A DNA stretch of 64,000 bases, taken from an uncultured Christensenellaceae bacterium. GTDB taxonomy: Bacteria > Bacillota > Clostridia > Christensenellales > Borkfalkiaceae. The stretch covers positions 25,510 through 89,509 of the forward strand of contig CAJUKK010000010.1 in NCBI GenBank assembly GCA_910586985.1, written 5' to 3'. A program made the position numbers and the translations under genes. Below, piece by piece: positions 54,963-62,853 of the stretch; within the stretch, counting starts at the first letter, position 1; each line of letters begins with the position of its first letter. The notes below the pieces were generated by a model, which was given only the letters and a program-made list of their open reading frames with translations, was not told the origin of the DNA and made no database searches.

Positions 54963-55910
54963 GTGGATCAGACAGTAATTCCCGAAAAGGCAGCAAAGAA
55001 GAAAAGGAAAATCGGTAAAGAAGAAGTTTGCGGCACGCTGATGGCAGGTATACCGCTGATCGGTGCGTTTTTCTTTACGTTGATTCCGCTTGTTTTCTCC
55101 TTTGTGCTCGGCTTTTGTTCCATGAAGGGGTTCAGTATCGACCGCCTTGAATTTTTGGGCGGAGCGGATTTGTTCAGCAATTACTCTTATATTTTATCGG
55201 ACGGACTGTTCTGGAAATCGGTGGGGAACACCTTTTATGCGGCGCTTTCTCTACCGCTTTCCATGACTCTCGCGCTTATTCTTGCCGTGCTGTTAAATGC
55301 AAACGTAAAGGGAAAGACGATCATCAGAACAATCTTTTTTCTGCCGTATGTTTGCTCCGTAGTTGCGCTTACGAGCATGTGGCGTTTGGTACTCGACACA
55401 AACTACGGGATTCTCAATGATTTTATATCCATGCTCGGGTTTGAAAAGGTGAATTGGCTCTCGAACGAAAAAACGTATATGCCCGTTATGATTTTGATGG
55501 GCGCATGGACAAGCCTCGGATTTAACGTGATTTTGTTTTCCGCCGCGCTCACGGGGATTCCCAAATCTTACTACGAGGCGGCGAGAATGGACGGCGCGGG
55601 GCGTTTTAAACAATTTTTTAAAATTACTTTTCCGCTTATTTCACCTACGACGTTTTATTTGCTTGTTATCGGACTCATTAACTCAATACAGGATTTTACG
55701 AGATTTCAGGCAATCGGATTCGGGGAAACGGGGCCGAACAACGCAGGACTTACGATGGTGTTCTACCTCTATCAACAGGGTTTTGTAAATAACTACACTT
55801 ATGGAATGGGTTTTGCCGCTGCAACCTCTTGGATTGTTGCGATTCTCATTCTCGGTTTAACGGTATTTAATTTTAAAGTTTCAAAAAGGTGGGTGCATTA
55901 CGATGACTGA
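54963..55910 (+). CDS. ABC sugar transporter permease, MalF type
   Basis: 315 residues from a GTG start with GAGGAGG upstream. Six membrane helices and the EAA loop EAARMDGAGRFKQFFKITF, where the ATPase docks. Its 3' end overlaps the next permease by 8 bases. Confidence 0.92.
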   Translation: MDQTVIPEKAAKKKRKIGKEEVCGTLMAGIPLIGAFFFTLIPLVFSFVLGFCSMKGFSIDRLEFLGGADLFSNYSYILSDGLFWKSVGNTFYAALSLPLSMTLALILAVLLNANVKGKTIIRTIFFLPYVCSVVALTSMWRLVLDTNYGILNDFISMLGFEKVNWLSNEKTYMPVMILMGAWTSLGFNVILFSAALTGIPKSYYEAARMDGAGRFKQFFKITFPLISPTTFYLLVIGLINSIQDFTRFQAIGFGETGPNNAGLTMVFYLYQQGFVNNYTYGMGFAAATSWIVAILILGLTVFNFKVSKRWVHYDD

Positions 55911-56790
55911 TCGGGAAAAAGTCAAACGAAAGATCGGGCACGTCGCAACGCGTGTTTTGATCTATGTTATACTCATCCTTGCGGCACTCGTGATTTTGAT
56001 TCCGTTTTACGTTATTATTATCTCATCGCTTAAAGCGTCGCATGCCATTGCAACGAATATCCCGTTTATCTGGTTTCCGAAATTTGCCGATATGTCTTTC
56101 CGCGCTTACGGTAATCTGTTTACTTCGTACAGCATTATAGAGACGGGAAAGAGCATGGTTCTGACAGGGATTCAGAATACCTTTATCATCGTGCTTCCTA
56201 CGACGGTTGTCGGTATGATCGCATCAAGCGTTTCGGCGTACGCGTTTGCAAAATTGCGCTTTCATCTGAAAAATCTGATGTTTTCGCTCTTGCTGTTTAC
56301 GATGATGCTACCCGGAATCGTCATGTTGATTCCCTCCTATATTATCTATGATTATCTATATTTGACGGATACTTATTTTCCGTTGATGGTACCCGCAATG
56401 TTCGGGTCTGCGGCGTGCGTGTTCTTTTTAAGACAGTTCTTTTCGGGGATTCCCGATGAACTGCTGGAGGCGGCGAAACTGGACGGGATGGGATATTTCG
56501 GCATTTATTGGGCAATCATGTTGCCGCTCTCGCTGCCTGCGCTTTTCGCTCAGGCGATTCTCGGGTTCGTTGCGGGGTATAACGACTATCTCGCGCCGTT
56601 GATTTATATTGTGTCCGAAAAGAAGTATACGCTGCAAATTGCATTGCAGTTTTTCAGCGGCGGAAACTTAAAGGATCTTCCTACCGTTATGGCGGGCGCG
56701 GTCGTAGCGCTCATTCCGACGACTCTGATCTATGTGCTCGCGCAGCGCTACTTTGTAGAAGGTATTGCAATCACGGGTATGAAAGGATAA
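55903..56790 (+). CDS. ABC sugar transporter permease, MalG type
   Basis: 295 residues with six membrane helices and the EAA loop EAAKLDGMGYFGIYWAIML. Together with the upstream permease it forms the importer channel. No ATPase gene is linked, so a shared MsiK-like ATPase elsewhere must energise it. No clear terminator follows. Confidence 0.92.
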   Translation: MTDREKVKRKIGHVATRVLIYVILILAALVILIPFYVIIISSLKASHAIATNIPFIWFPKFADMSFRAYGNLFTSYSIIETGKSMVLTGIQNTFIIVLPTTVVGMIASSVSAYAFAKLRFHLKNLMFSLLLFTMMLPGIVMLIPSYIIYDYLYLTDTYFPLMVPAMFGSAACVFFLRQFFSGIPDELLEAAKLDGMGYFGIYWAIMLPLSLPALFAQAILGFVAGYNDYLAPLIYIVSEKKYTLQIALQFFSGGNLKDLPTVMAGAVVALIPTTLIYVLAQRYFVEGIAITGMKG

Positions 56791-56862
56791 CATAAATTCT
56801 TGCGTGTAAAGTTGAAAATAAAAATTTCATATATTGTAAAATAAATTGATCAGGTACTAATT

Positions 56863-56910
56863 CTCCCTTTTTCGACATAGATATATGGTATCTTTTGTCG
56901 AAAGAGGGGG
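56863..56910 (+). promoter_or_regulatory. Stem-loop covering the spoIIID Shine-Dalgarno
   Basis: 5' arm 56863-56877 and 3' arm 56896-56910 pair over all 15 positions if G-U pairs are allowed; the 3' arm contains the GAGGGGG ribosome site. A partial sigma-E-like -10 (CATATATT, 56829-56836) is the only promoter candidate upstream. Confidence 0.5.
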
Positions 56911-56918
56911 AAATTTTT

Positions 56919-57197
56919 GTGTGGGAACAAATTGAAGATCGGGCGAGAAAGTGCGCCGAATATATGATTAAAACGGGTGCGACGGTTCGTGCTTGCGCAA
57001 ATCACTTTGGAATTAGCAAATCTACCGTACATAAGGATGTAACGGAACGGTTGGAAGTGATTGATTCTGCCTTGTATTGCGCTGTAAAAAAGGTTTTGGA
57101 GCAGAACTTAAAAGAGCGTCATATCCGCGGCGGCTCCGCTACAAAACGGCGTTATGAAGAATGGAAAAAAAGGAAAGGTTTAACAGTACAGGTTTGA
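56919..57197 (+). CDS. spoIIID: Sporulation transcription factor SpoIIID
   Basis: 92 residues from GTG 56919, the family's usual length, with AGAGGGGG 8 bases before; a TTG at 56895 is unlikely. The helix-turn-helix TVRACANHFGISKSTVHKDV and the C-terminal RHIRGGSATKRRYEEWK basic region match Bacillus SpoIIID closely. It switches mother-cell gene expression late in sporulation. This is the best single sign that the organism forms spores. Confidence 0.93.
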   Translation: MWEQIEDRARKCAEYMIKTGATVRACANHFGISKSTVHKDVTERLEVIDSALYCAVKKVLEQNLKERHIRGGSATKRRYEEWKKRKGLTVQV

Positions 57198-57256
57198 TTT
57201 ACTTGCGTATTAGCGCATTCTTTATTAAGAGAAGTGAAAAAATACCGCCTCCGTTC

Positions 57257-57285
57257 TTGTATTTTTTCTTGCATTGTGATATAAT
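57257..57285 (+). promoter_or_regulatory. Promoter of the activase/dehydratase-like pair
   Basis: TTGTAT (57257-57262), 17 bp, TATAAT (57280-57285). Confidence 0.6.
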
Positions 57286-57299
57286 ATACAAAAATTATC

Positions 57300-60257
57300 A
57301 TGATAGCGGAAAATACAATGGCTAAATTACTTGGTATCGACGTCGGTTCTACGACGGTTAAAGTTTGTGTAATAGATGAAGAAGGAAAGATTCTCTATTC
57401 TTCTTATGTAAGGCATTTGTCCCGCGTTAAAGAGTGCGTGCTTTCAGAGCTTGAAAAAATCCGCGCGATCTCCGAGTCTTATCGCGTGTGTATTACGGGT
57501 TCTGCGGGACTCGGACTTGCGCAACGCGGAAAGATTCCCTTTGTGCAGGAAGTACAGTCGGCATTTGGCGCAATCCGTAAGTTTTATCCCGATGCGGACG
57601 CGTGTGTGGAACTCGGCGGCGAAGATGCTAAAATTATTTTTATCACGGGCGGCACGGAACAGAGGATGAACGGCAGCTGTGCCGGCGGTACGGGCGCGTT
57701 TATCGACCAGATGGCGACTCTGCTTGATATTACCGTCAACGAAATGGACGAGCTTGCGTTAAAAGCGGAGAAGGTTTATCCGATCGCTTCCCGATGCGGT
57801 GTTTTTGCAAAATCCGATATTCAGCCTCTCCTCAATCAGGGTGCAAGTAAAGCGGATATTTCCGCATCGATTTTTCGCGCGGTTGTTGACCAGACGGTAT
57901 CGGGACTTGCGCAAGGAAGAAAGATCAAAGGGAAAGTACTCTTTCTCGGAGGACCGTTATACTTTTTAAAAGGATTGAGAAAAGCCTTTACTGAGACGCT
58001 CGGGCTTGATGAAACGCATGCGGTCTTTCCCGAAAACGCGCCTTGTTTTATGTCGATCGGCGCGGCAATGTATGCGGAAAACTCTCAGGAAGAGGCGATT
58101 TCCGAAATAGAACGGCGAATCCGGAACGCATCGGACAGCGGAGCGATCACTGTCGGCGATCCGCTTTTTTCGTCTCAAGAAGAATATAACGAATTTGTTG
58201 CTCGTCATTTAAAGAGTGATCTTGAATTTGAAAATATTAAAACGTATCGTGGAGATGCGTATCTCGGCATTGATTCCGGTTCCACGACGACAAAACTTAT
58301 TCTCATTACTCCCCAAAATAAGATTTTATATTCCCATTATCAGTCTAATAACGGACAACCTCTCGATATTGTCGTCAATAAACTCAAAGAAATTTATTGG
58401 TTGATCGGTGACCGAGTTGTTATTCGCGGCGCATGCGTTACGGGTTACGGAGAGGATATGATGCGCGCCGCGCTCAAAATCGATTTCGGCGTAGTGGAAA
58501 CCATGGCTCATTTTAAGGCCGCACTGTATTTCGAGCCGAACGTAGATTTTATCATTGACATCGGCGGACAGGACATAAAATGTTTCAAAGTTAAAAACCG
58601 CGCGATTGATTCCATTATGCTCAACGAGGCTTGCTCTTCGGGTTGCGGCTCGTTTATTCAGACGTTTGCCAAGGCGATGGGTATGGAAATCGAGCCGTTT
58701 TCGCGGCTCGGACTGTTTGCGAAAAATCCCGTTGAACTCGGGTCGCGCTGTACGGTATTTATGAACAGTTCCGTAAAGCAGGCGCAAAAAGAGGGGGCGA
58801 GCGTCGAGGATATTTCCGCCGGTCTCTCATCTTCTATTGTTAAAAATGCGATATATAAAGTCATTCGCGCCCGTACGCCCGAAGAGCTCGGCAAACACAT
58901 TGTCGTACAGGGCGGCACGTTTTTAAACGATGCGGTACTTCGCTCCTTTGAGAAAGAGACAGGACGCGAAGTCGTTCGTCCGGCGATTGCCGGTCTGATG
59001 GGTGCGTTCGGTTGCGCGCTTTACGCCAAAGAGAATACGCGGAGCGACAAAGTGATGAGTACTCTTGCAACCGAGGCGGAGCTTAACGTATTTTCCTATT
59101 CGGCAAAATCGGTCAACTGTCAGGGGTGCACTTCGCACTGTAACGTGAACGTGCTTACGTTTTCCGACGGACGGCGGTTTATTTCCGGAAACAAATGCGA
59201 ACGAGGCGCGGGACTTAAAGTGCCCCGGAACCGTCCGGATGTGTACGAATTCAAGTATCAGAAATTACTTTCGTTGCCGCAGGAAACTGCGGGCAAGCGC
59301 GGTACAGTGGGGCTGCCGTTGCAGCTTGTCATGTACGAGCAGCTGCCTTTGTGGACTACCTTTTTTGAAATCTGCGGTTTTCAGGTGATGCTCTCTGAAA
59401 AGAGCTCCCGCGAGCTCTACTTCAAAGGACAGCACACCGTGGCGAGCGATACGGCGTGTTATCCCGCAAAACTCATGCACGGGCATATCGAATCGTTATT
59501 GGATGCAGGCGTCGACTTCGTTTTCTATCCCTGTGAAAGTTATAATCTTGACGAGCACGATTCAATGAATCATTATAACTGTCCCGTCGTCGCTTATTAC
59601 CCCGAGTTGTTAAAGGCAAATAACGAGCGGTTGAACGAGGAAAATTTTATTATGCCTTATCTCGATCCGAACGAGGAGAAATCCGCAGTCAATGCTCTTG
59701 CACGCGCGTTAAAAAAATATAAGCTTTCCAAAGGATTGATAAAACGCGCTTATCGTGCCGGACTGGAAAGTATGCGCGCTTTCCATGCGGAAATTGTTTC
59801 GAAAGGCAGAGAGGTTTTGGCGGAGGCGGAACGGACTGGAAAACAGGTAGTCGTTCTCGCGGGCAGACCGTATCACGTCGATCCCGAAATTCATCACGGG
59901 ATCAATAAACTGTTATCCTCGCTCGGCGTAGCCGTTGTGTCGGAAGAATCGGTGTTTGAAGATGCAGACTTTGTTAAAGTCAACGTACTCAATCAGTGGA
60001 CGTACCACGCAAGATTGTACCGTGCGGCGGAGTTTGCCGCTCATAGAAAAAACGTCAATCTCGTACAGCTGGTATCGTTCGGTTGCGGGATCGACGCAGT
60101 GACGACGGACGAAGTGCGCGCCATTCTCGAGAAACACGATAAACTGTATACGCAGATTAAAATTGACGAGATTAACAATCTCGGCGTTGTAAAAATCCGC
60201 CTGCGCTCTATGCTCGCCGCGATCGAAGAGCAGCAGAGCCGCGAGGAGGAGGTGTAA
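57300..60257 (+). CDS. Two-domain acyl-CoA dehydratase activase (HgdC-like) with C-terminal DUF2229 region
   Basis: 985 residues (979 if ATG 57318 is used). Two ASKHA ATPase domains occur in series: GIDVGSTTVKVCVID with NGSCAGGTGAFIDQM and SRCGVFAKSDIQ, then GIDSGSTTTKLILI with NEACSSGCGSFIQTF and GSRCTVFMNSSVK. The conserved Cys bind the bridging [4Fe-4S] cluster of HgdC/BcrAD activases. The last third (CQGCTSHCNVNVLTF, YPCESYNLDEHDS) is a DUF2229 / dehydratase-like part. It probably uses ATP to fire a low-potential electron into a radical dehydratase-like partner. Substrate unknown. Confidence 0.85.
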   Translation: MIAENTMAKLLGIDVGSTTVKVCVIDEEGKILYSSYVRHLSRVKECVLSELEKIRAISESYRVCITGSAGLGLAQRGKIPFVQEVQSAFGAIRKFYPDADACVELGGEDAKIIFITGGTEQRMNGSCAGGTGAFIDQMATLLDITVNEMDELALKAEKVYPIASRCGVFAKSDIQPLLNQGASKADISASIFRAVVDQTVSGLAQGRKIKGKVLFLGGPLYFLKGLRKAFTETLGLDETHAVFPENAPCFMSIGAAMYAENSQEEAISEIERRIRNASDSGAITVGDPLFSSQEEYNEFVARHLKSDLEFENIKTYRGDAYLGIDSGSTTTKLILITPQNKILYSHYQSNNGQPLDIVVNKLKEIYWLIGDRVVIRGACVTGYGEDMMRAALKIDFGVVETMAHFKAALYFEPNVDFIIDIGGQDIKCFKVKNRAIDSIMLNEACSSGCGSFIQTFAKAMGMEIEPFSRLGLFAKNPVELGSRCTVFMNSSVKQAQKEGASVEDISAGLSSSIVKNAIYKVIRARTPEELGKHIVVQGGTFLNDAVLRSFEKETGREVVRPAIAGLMGAFGCALYAKENTRSDKVMSTLATEAELNVFSYSAKSVNCQGCTSHCNVNVLTFSDGRRFISGNKCERGAGLKVPRNRPDVYEFKYQKLLSLPQETAGKRGTVGLPLQLVMYEQLPLWTTFFEICGFQVMLSEKSSRELYFKGQHTVASDTACYPAKLMHGHIESLLDAGVDFVFYPCESYNLDEHDSMNHYNCPVVAYYPELLKANNERLNEENFIMPYLDPNEEKSAVNALARALKKYKLSKGLIKRAYRAGLESMRAFHAEIVSKGREVLAEAERTGKQVVVLAGRPYHVDPEIHHGINKLLSSLGVAVVSEESVFEDADFVKVNVLNQWTYHARLYRAAEFAAHRKNVNLVQLVSFGCGIDAVTTDEVRAILEKHDKLYTQIKIDEINNLGVVKIRLRSMLAAIEEQQSREEEV

Positions 60258-60259
60258 AG

Positions 60260-61537
60260 ATGAAAGAAAATTTACAGGAGAAAAATACGGTTGACTATAC
60301 CGACGATTATCCGATTTTCACTGCGGATATGAAGCGGGATTATACGATCCTCATTCCCGATATGCTCCCGTGGCATTTTGATTTGCTTTTGCACGTCATG
60401 CGGCAGGAAGGGTACAATGTAGAACTACTCAAAAACGATTCGCGCGCAGTCATCGACGAAGGATTAAAACACGTGCATAACGATGCATGTTTCCCCGCGC
60501 TGTGTGTGATCGGTCAGTATGTGGACGCATTAAAGAGCGGAAAGTACGACGTAAATAAAACGGCGGTTATGATTACGCAGTCTGGCGGCGGCTGCCGTGC
60601 GAGCAATTATATTCCGCTGATCCGTAAGGCGCTTAAAGCGGAGTTTCCGCAAGTGCCCGTTCTCTCTTTGAATTTTGCCGGTCTCGAAAAGGGCAACGGA
60701 CTTGATTTAAATTTATCCTTTTTAATGCGTCTCGGTTATTCCATTTATTACGGCGATCTCGTTATGAGTTTGTTTAATCAGACGAAACCGTATGAAATAA
60801 ATGCGGGTGACAGCGAGAAAGCTCGTGAACGGTGCGTCAATTATTTAAAAAATGCGCTTGATCGTAAAAAGCATAACAAACTTGGGCGAAACGTAAAGTT
60901 TTTGCTTGAAACGTTTGCGGCGGTTAAGGTAAAGCGCGAGGAAAAGGTAAAAGTCGGCATTGTCGGCGAGATATACGTAAAGTATTCTCCGCTCGGAAAT
61001 TCTCATCTCGAAGAATTCTTGCTTTCCGAGGACTGCGAACCTGTTGTGCCCGCGCTTATGGACTTCATTTTGTATTGCGTCATCAACAATGTAAACGATG
61101 CGAAATATTATAATATGAAGAGTAAAGCGACCATTTTATTCAAATTGGCTTATAAATGGTTATACGGTAAACAGAAGAAAATTATAAAGATGACGAAAAA
61201 ACAGGGAATATTTGAACCCTTGCATGATTTTGAACATTTGCGCCGCTGTGCGGATAAAGTAATCAATCAGGGCGTAAAGATGGGCGAGGGCTGGTTGATC
61301 CCTGCTGAGATGGCTGCCCTTGCTGAAACGGGAACGGACAACATTGTTTGCGCGCAACCGTTCGGATGCCTTCCCAACCACATTGCGGGAAAGGGCGCGG
61401 TGCGCACGTTAAAAAATCTTTACCCGCATGAAAACGTTGTGCCGGTAGATTACGATCCTTCGGCAACGCGGGTCAATCAGGAAAACCGTATCAAATTGAT
61501 GCTTGCGACCGCAAGAGAAAATTTAAAGAATAAGTAA
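60260..61537 (+). CDS. 2-hydroxyacyl-CoA dehydratase D-component-like protein
   Basis: 425 residues, two bases after the activase. Conserved Cys stretches CFPALCVIGQYVDAL and SGGGCRASNYIPLI and the repeated Gly-rich turns match the HgdB/DUF2229 fold, and VGEIYVKYSPLGNS is conserved in these proteins. In many Clostridia this region is fused to the activase as one protein of about 1400 residues; here it is separate. The complex likely performs ATP-driven reductive radical chemistry on an unknown substrate. Confidence 0.8.
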   Translation: MKENLQEKNTVDYTDDYPIFTADMKRDYTILIPDMLPWHFDLLLHVMRQEGYNVELLKNDSRAVIDEGLKHVHNDACFPALCVIGQYVDALKSGKYDVNKTAVMITQSGGGCRASNYIPLIRKALKAEFPQVPVLSLNFAGLEKGNGLDLNLSFLMRLGYSIYYGDLVMSLFNQTKPYEINAGDSEKARERCVNYLKNALDRKKHNKLGRNVKFLLETFAAVKVKREEKVKVGIVGEIYVKYSPLGNSHLEEFLLSEDCEPVVPALMDFILYCVINNVNDAKYYNMKSKATILFKLAYKWLYGKQKKIIKMTKKQGIFEPLHDFEHLRRCADKVINQGVKMGEGWLIPAEMAALAETGTDNIVCAQPFGCLPNHIAGKGAVRTLKNLYPHENVVPVDYDPSATRVNQENRIKLMLATARENLKNK

Positions 61538-61641
61538 AGTTTGATAGAGTATTTTCGGATGATAATACAATCTCGTCAATAATTTATAATATTTTTGGCG
61601 GCGCGACGATATACTATATATTATAGTGAAACAGGGAGTTT

Positions 61642-62598
61642 ATGCAAGAGCAAACGGATAACAACAAAATAGATAAAACCGAAGGAAACGTGCCCAAAAG
61701 GAATGCGGCGGTTGAGTTTTTATTTAATATTCTGCGCGGCGTTTTGATCGGAATCGCCTTTATTATCCCCGGATTTTCGGGCGGCTCCGTTGCGGCAATT
61801 TTAGGGATATACGAAAAGCTCGTCGGGGCGATTGCGGATATTTTTAAGAGTTTTAAAAAGAGCGTTCTACTGCTTGCGCCGATTTTGATCGGCATGCTGC
61901 TCGGAATCGGCGCGCTTATGATTCCGATTAAAATTGCGCTCGAACATTATCCCATCCCTACGGTAACGCTCTTTGTGGGGCTTGCGCTTGGCGGGTTGCC
62001 TTCCGTTACCGATCAGGTAAAAGGGGGAAAGCCGACTTGGAAACACCTCGTCGCGCTCGCAGTTCCGCTTGTTTTTGCGGCAAGTTTAAGCTTTATTCCG
62101 CTTTCCGATTCAGTCGATCTGTTTCATCTGAATTTTGGCGGTTATCTTCTGCTTGTTCTGATTGGTCTTGTCGGTTCGTGTGCTCTGGTGATCCCTGGGA
62201 TTTCAGGGTCGATGCTGCTTTTGATTTTCGGTTACTATAATCCGCTCGTATCGTTGATTACCGATTCTCTGCTGCACGGACAGCAAGTGGGAGTTTGTCT
62301 CTTGGTTTTATTTTGTACGGGAATCGGGTTGGTGATCGGGTTCTTTCTTATCTCTAAGATAATGAAGTATCTTTTGCGTAAATACCCTCGCGGGACTTAC
62401 TATTCGATCGTCGGATTTATTGTGGGTTCGATTCCGGCGGTGTATGTATCTACCGTTCGCGGAAGCGACGCGTCTTTATCCGCGCTCTATTCTTCACCTT
62501 GGTATTGGATCATAGCGGTGGCGCTGTTATTTTTGGGAATCGCACTGTCTTATATGTTGGTGCGCTATGCGCGGAAAGCGGCAAAAAAGAAAATGTAA
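61642..62598 (+). CDS. DUF368 family undecaprenyl phosphate translocase (PopT-like)
   Basis: 318 residues, about eight hydrophobic helices, AGGGAG before the ATG. The signatures IIPGFSGGSVAAILGIYEKL and ALVIPGISGSMLLLIFGYYNPL are the paired re-entrant repeats of DUF368. Members of this family have been shown to recycle undecaprenyl phosphate across the membrane, so a role in wall precursor recycling is likely. It has a terminator behind it. Confidence 0.88.
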   Translation: MQEQTDNNKIDKTEGNVPKRNAAVEFLFNILRGVLIGIAFIIPGFSGGSVAAILGIYEKLVGAIADIFKSFKKSVLLLAPILIGMLLGIGALMIPIKIALEHYPIPTVTLFVGLALGGLPSVTDQVKGGKPTWKHLVALAVPLVFAASLSFIPLSDSVDLFHLNFGGYLLLVLIGLVGSCALVIPGISGSMLLLIFGYYNPLVSLITDSLLHGQQVGVCLLVLFCTGIGLVIGFFLISKIMKYLLRKYPRGTYYSIVGFIVGSIPAVYVSTVRGSDASLSALYSSPWYWIIAVALLFLGIALSYMLVRYARKAAKKKM

Positions 62599-62617
62599 AA
62601 TGATCGGCGATCATCAA

Positions 62618-62650
62618 TAACCCCGCATATTGCGGGGTAAAATTATTTTT
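62618..62650 (+). terminator. Rho-independent terminator
   Basis: ACCCCGCA pairs with TGCGGGGT over TAT; AAAATTATTTTT follows. The interval to the next promoter is AT-rich without a gene. Confidence 0.8.
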
Positions 62651-62783
62651 GAATAAATAAATTTGACTGTGTATTTAATTCTTTAAAAAAGCCAAAAACA
62701 ATAAATTTTTATTCAAAATATAAAAAATCGAATAAAAATGCAGATTAAGAGCAGCGAAAAAAGGGGAGTTTTAAGAAAATTTG

Positions 62784-62812
62784 TTGACGCAAACAGAGCA
62801 GAGTGGTATAAT
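62784..62812 (+). promoter_or_regulatory. Promoter of the final surface protein gene
   Basis: TTGACG (62784-62789), 17 bp, TATAAT (62807-62812). AAGGGAGA at 62836-62843 is the ribosome site. Confidence 0.8.
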
Positions 62813-62853
62813 ATACATAATCTAAATCCTGTGAAAAGGGAGACGGACAAGAA

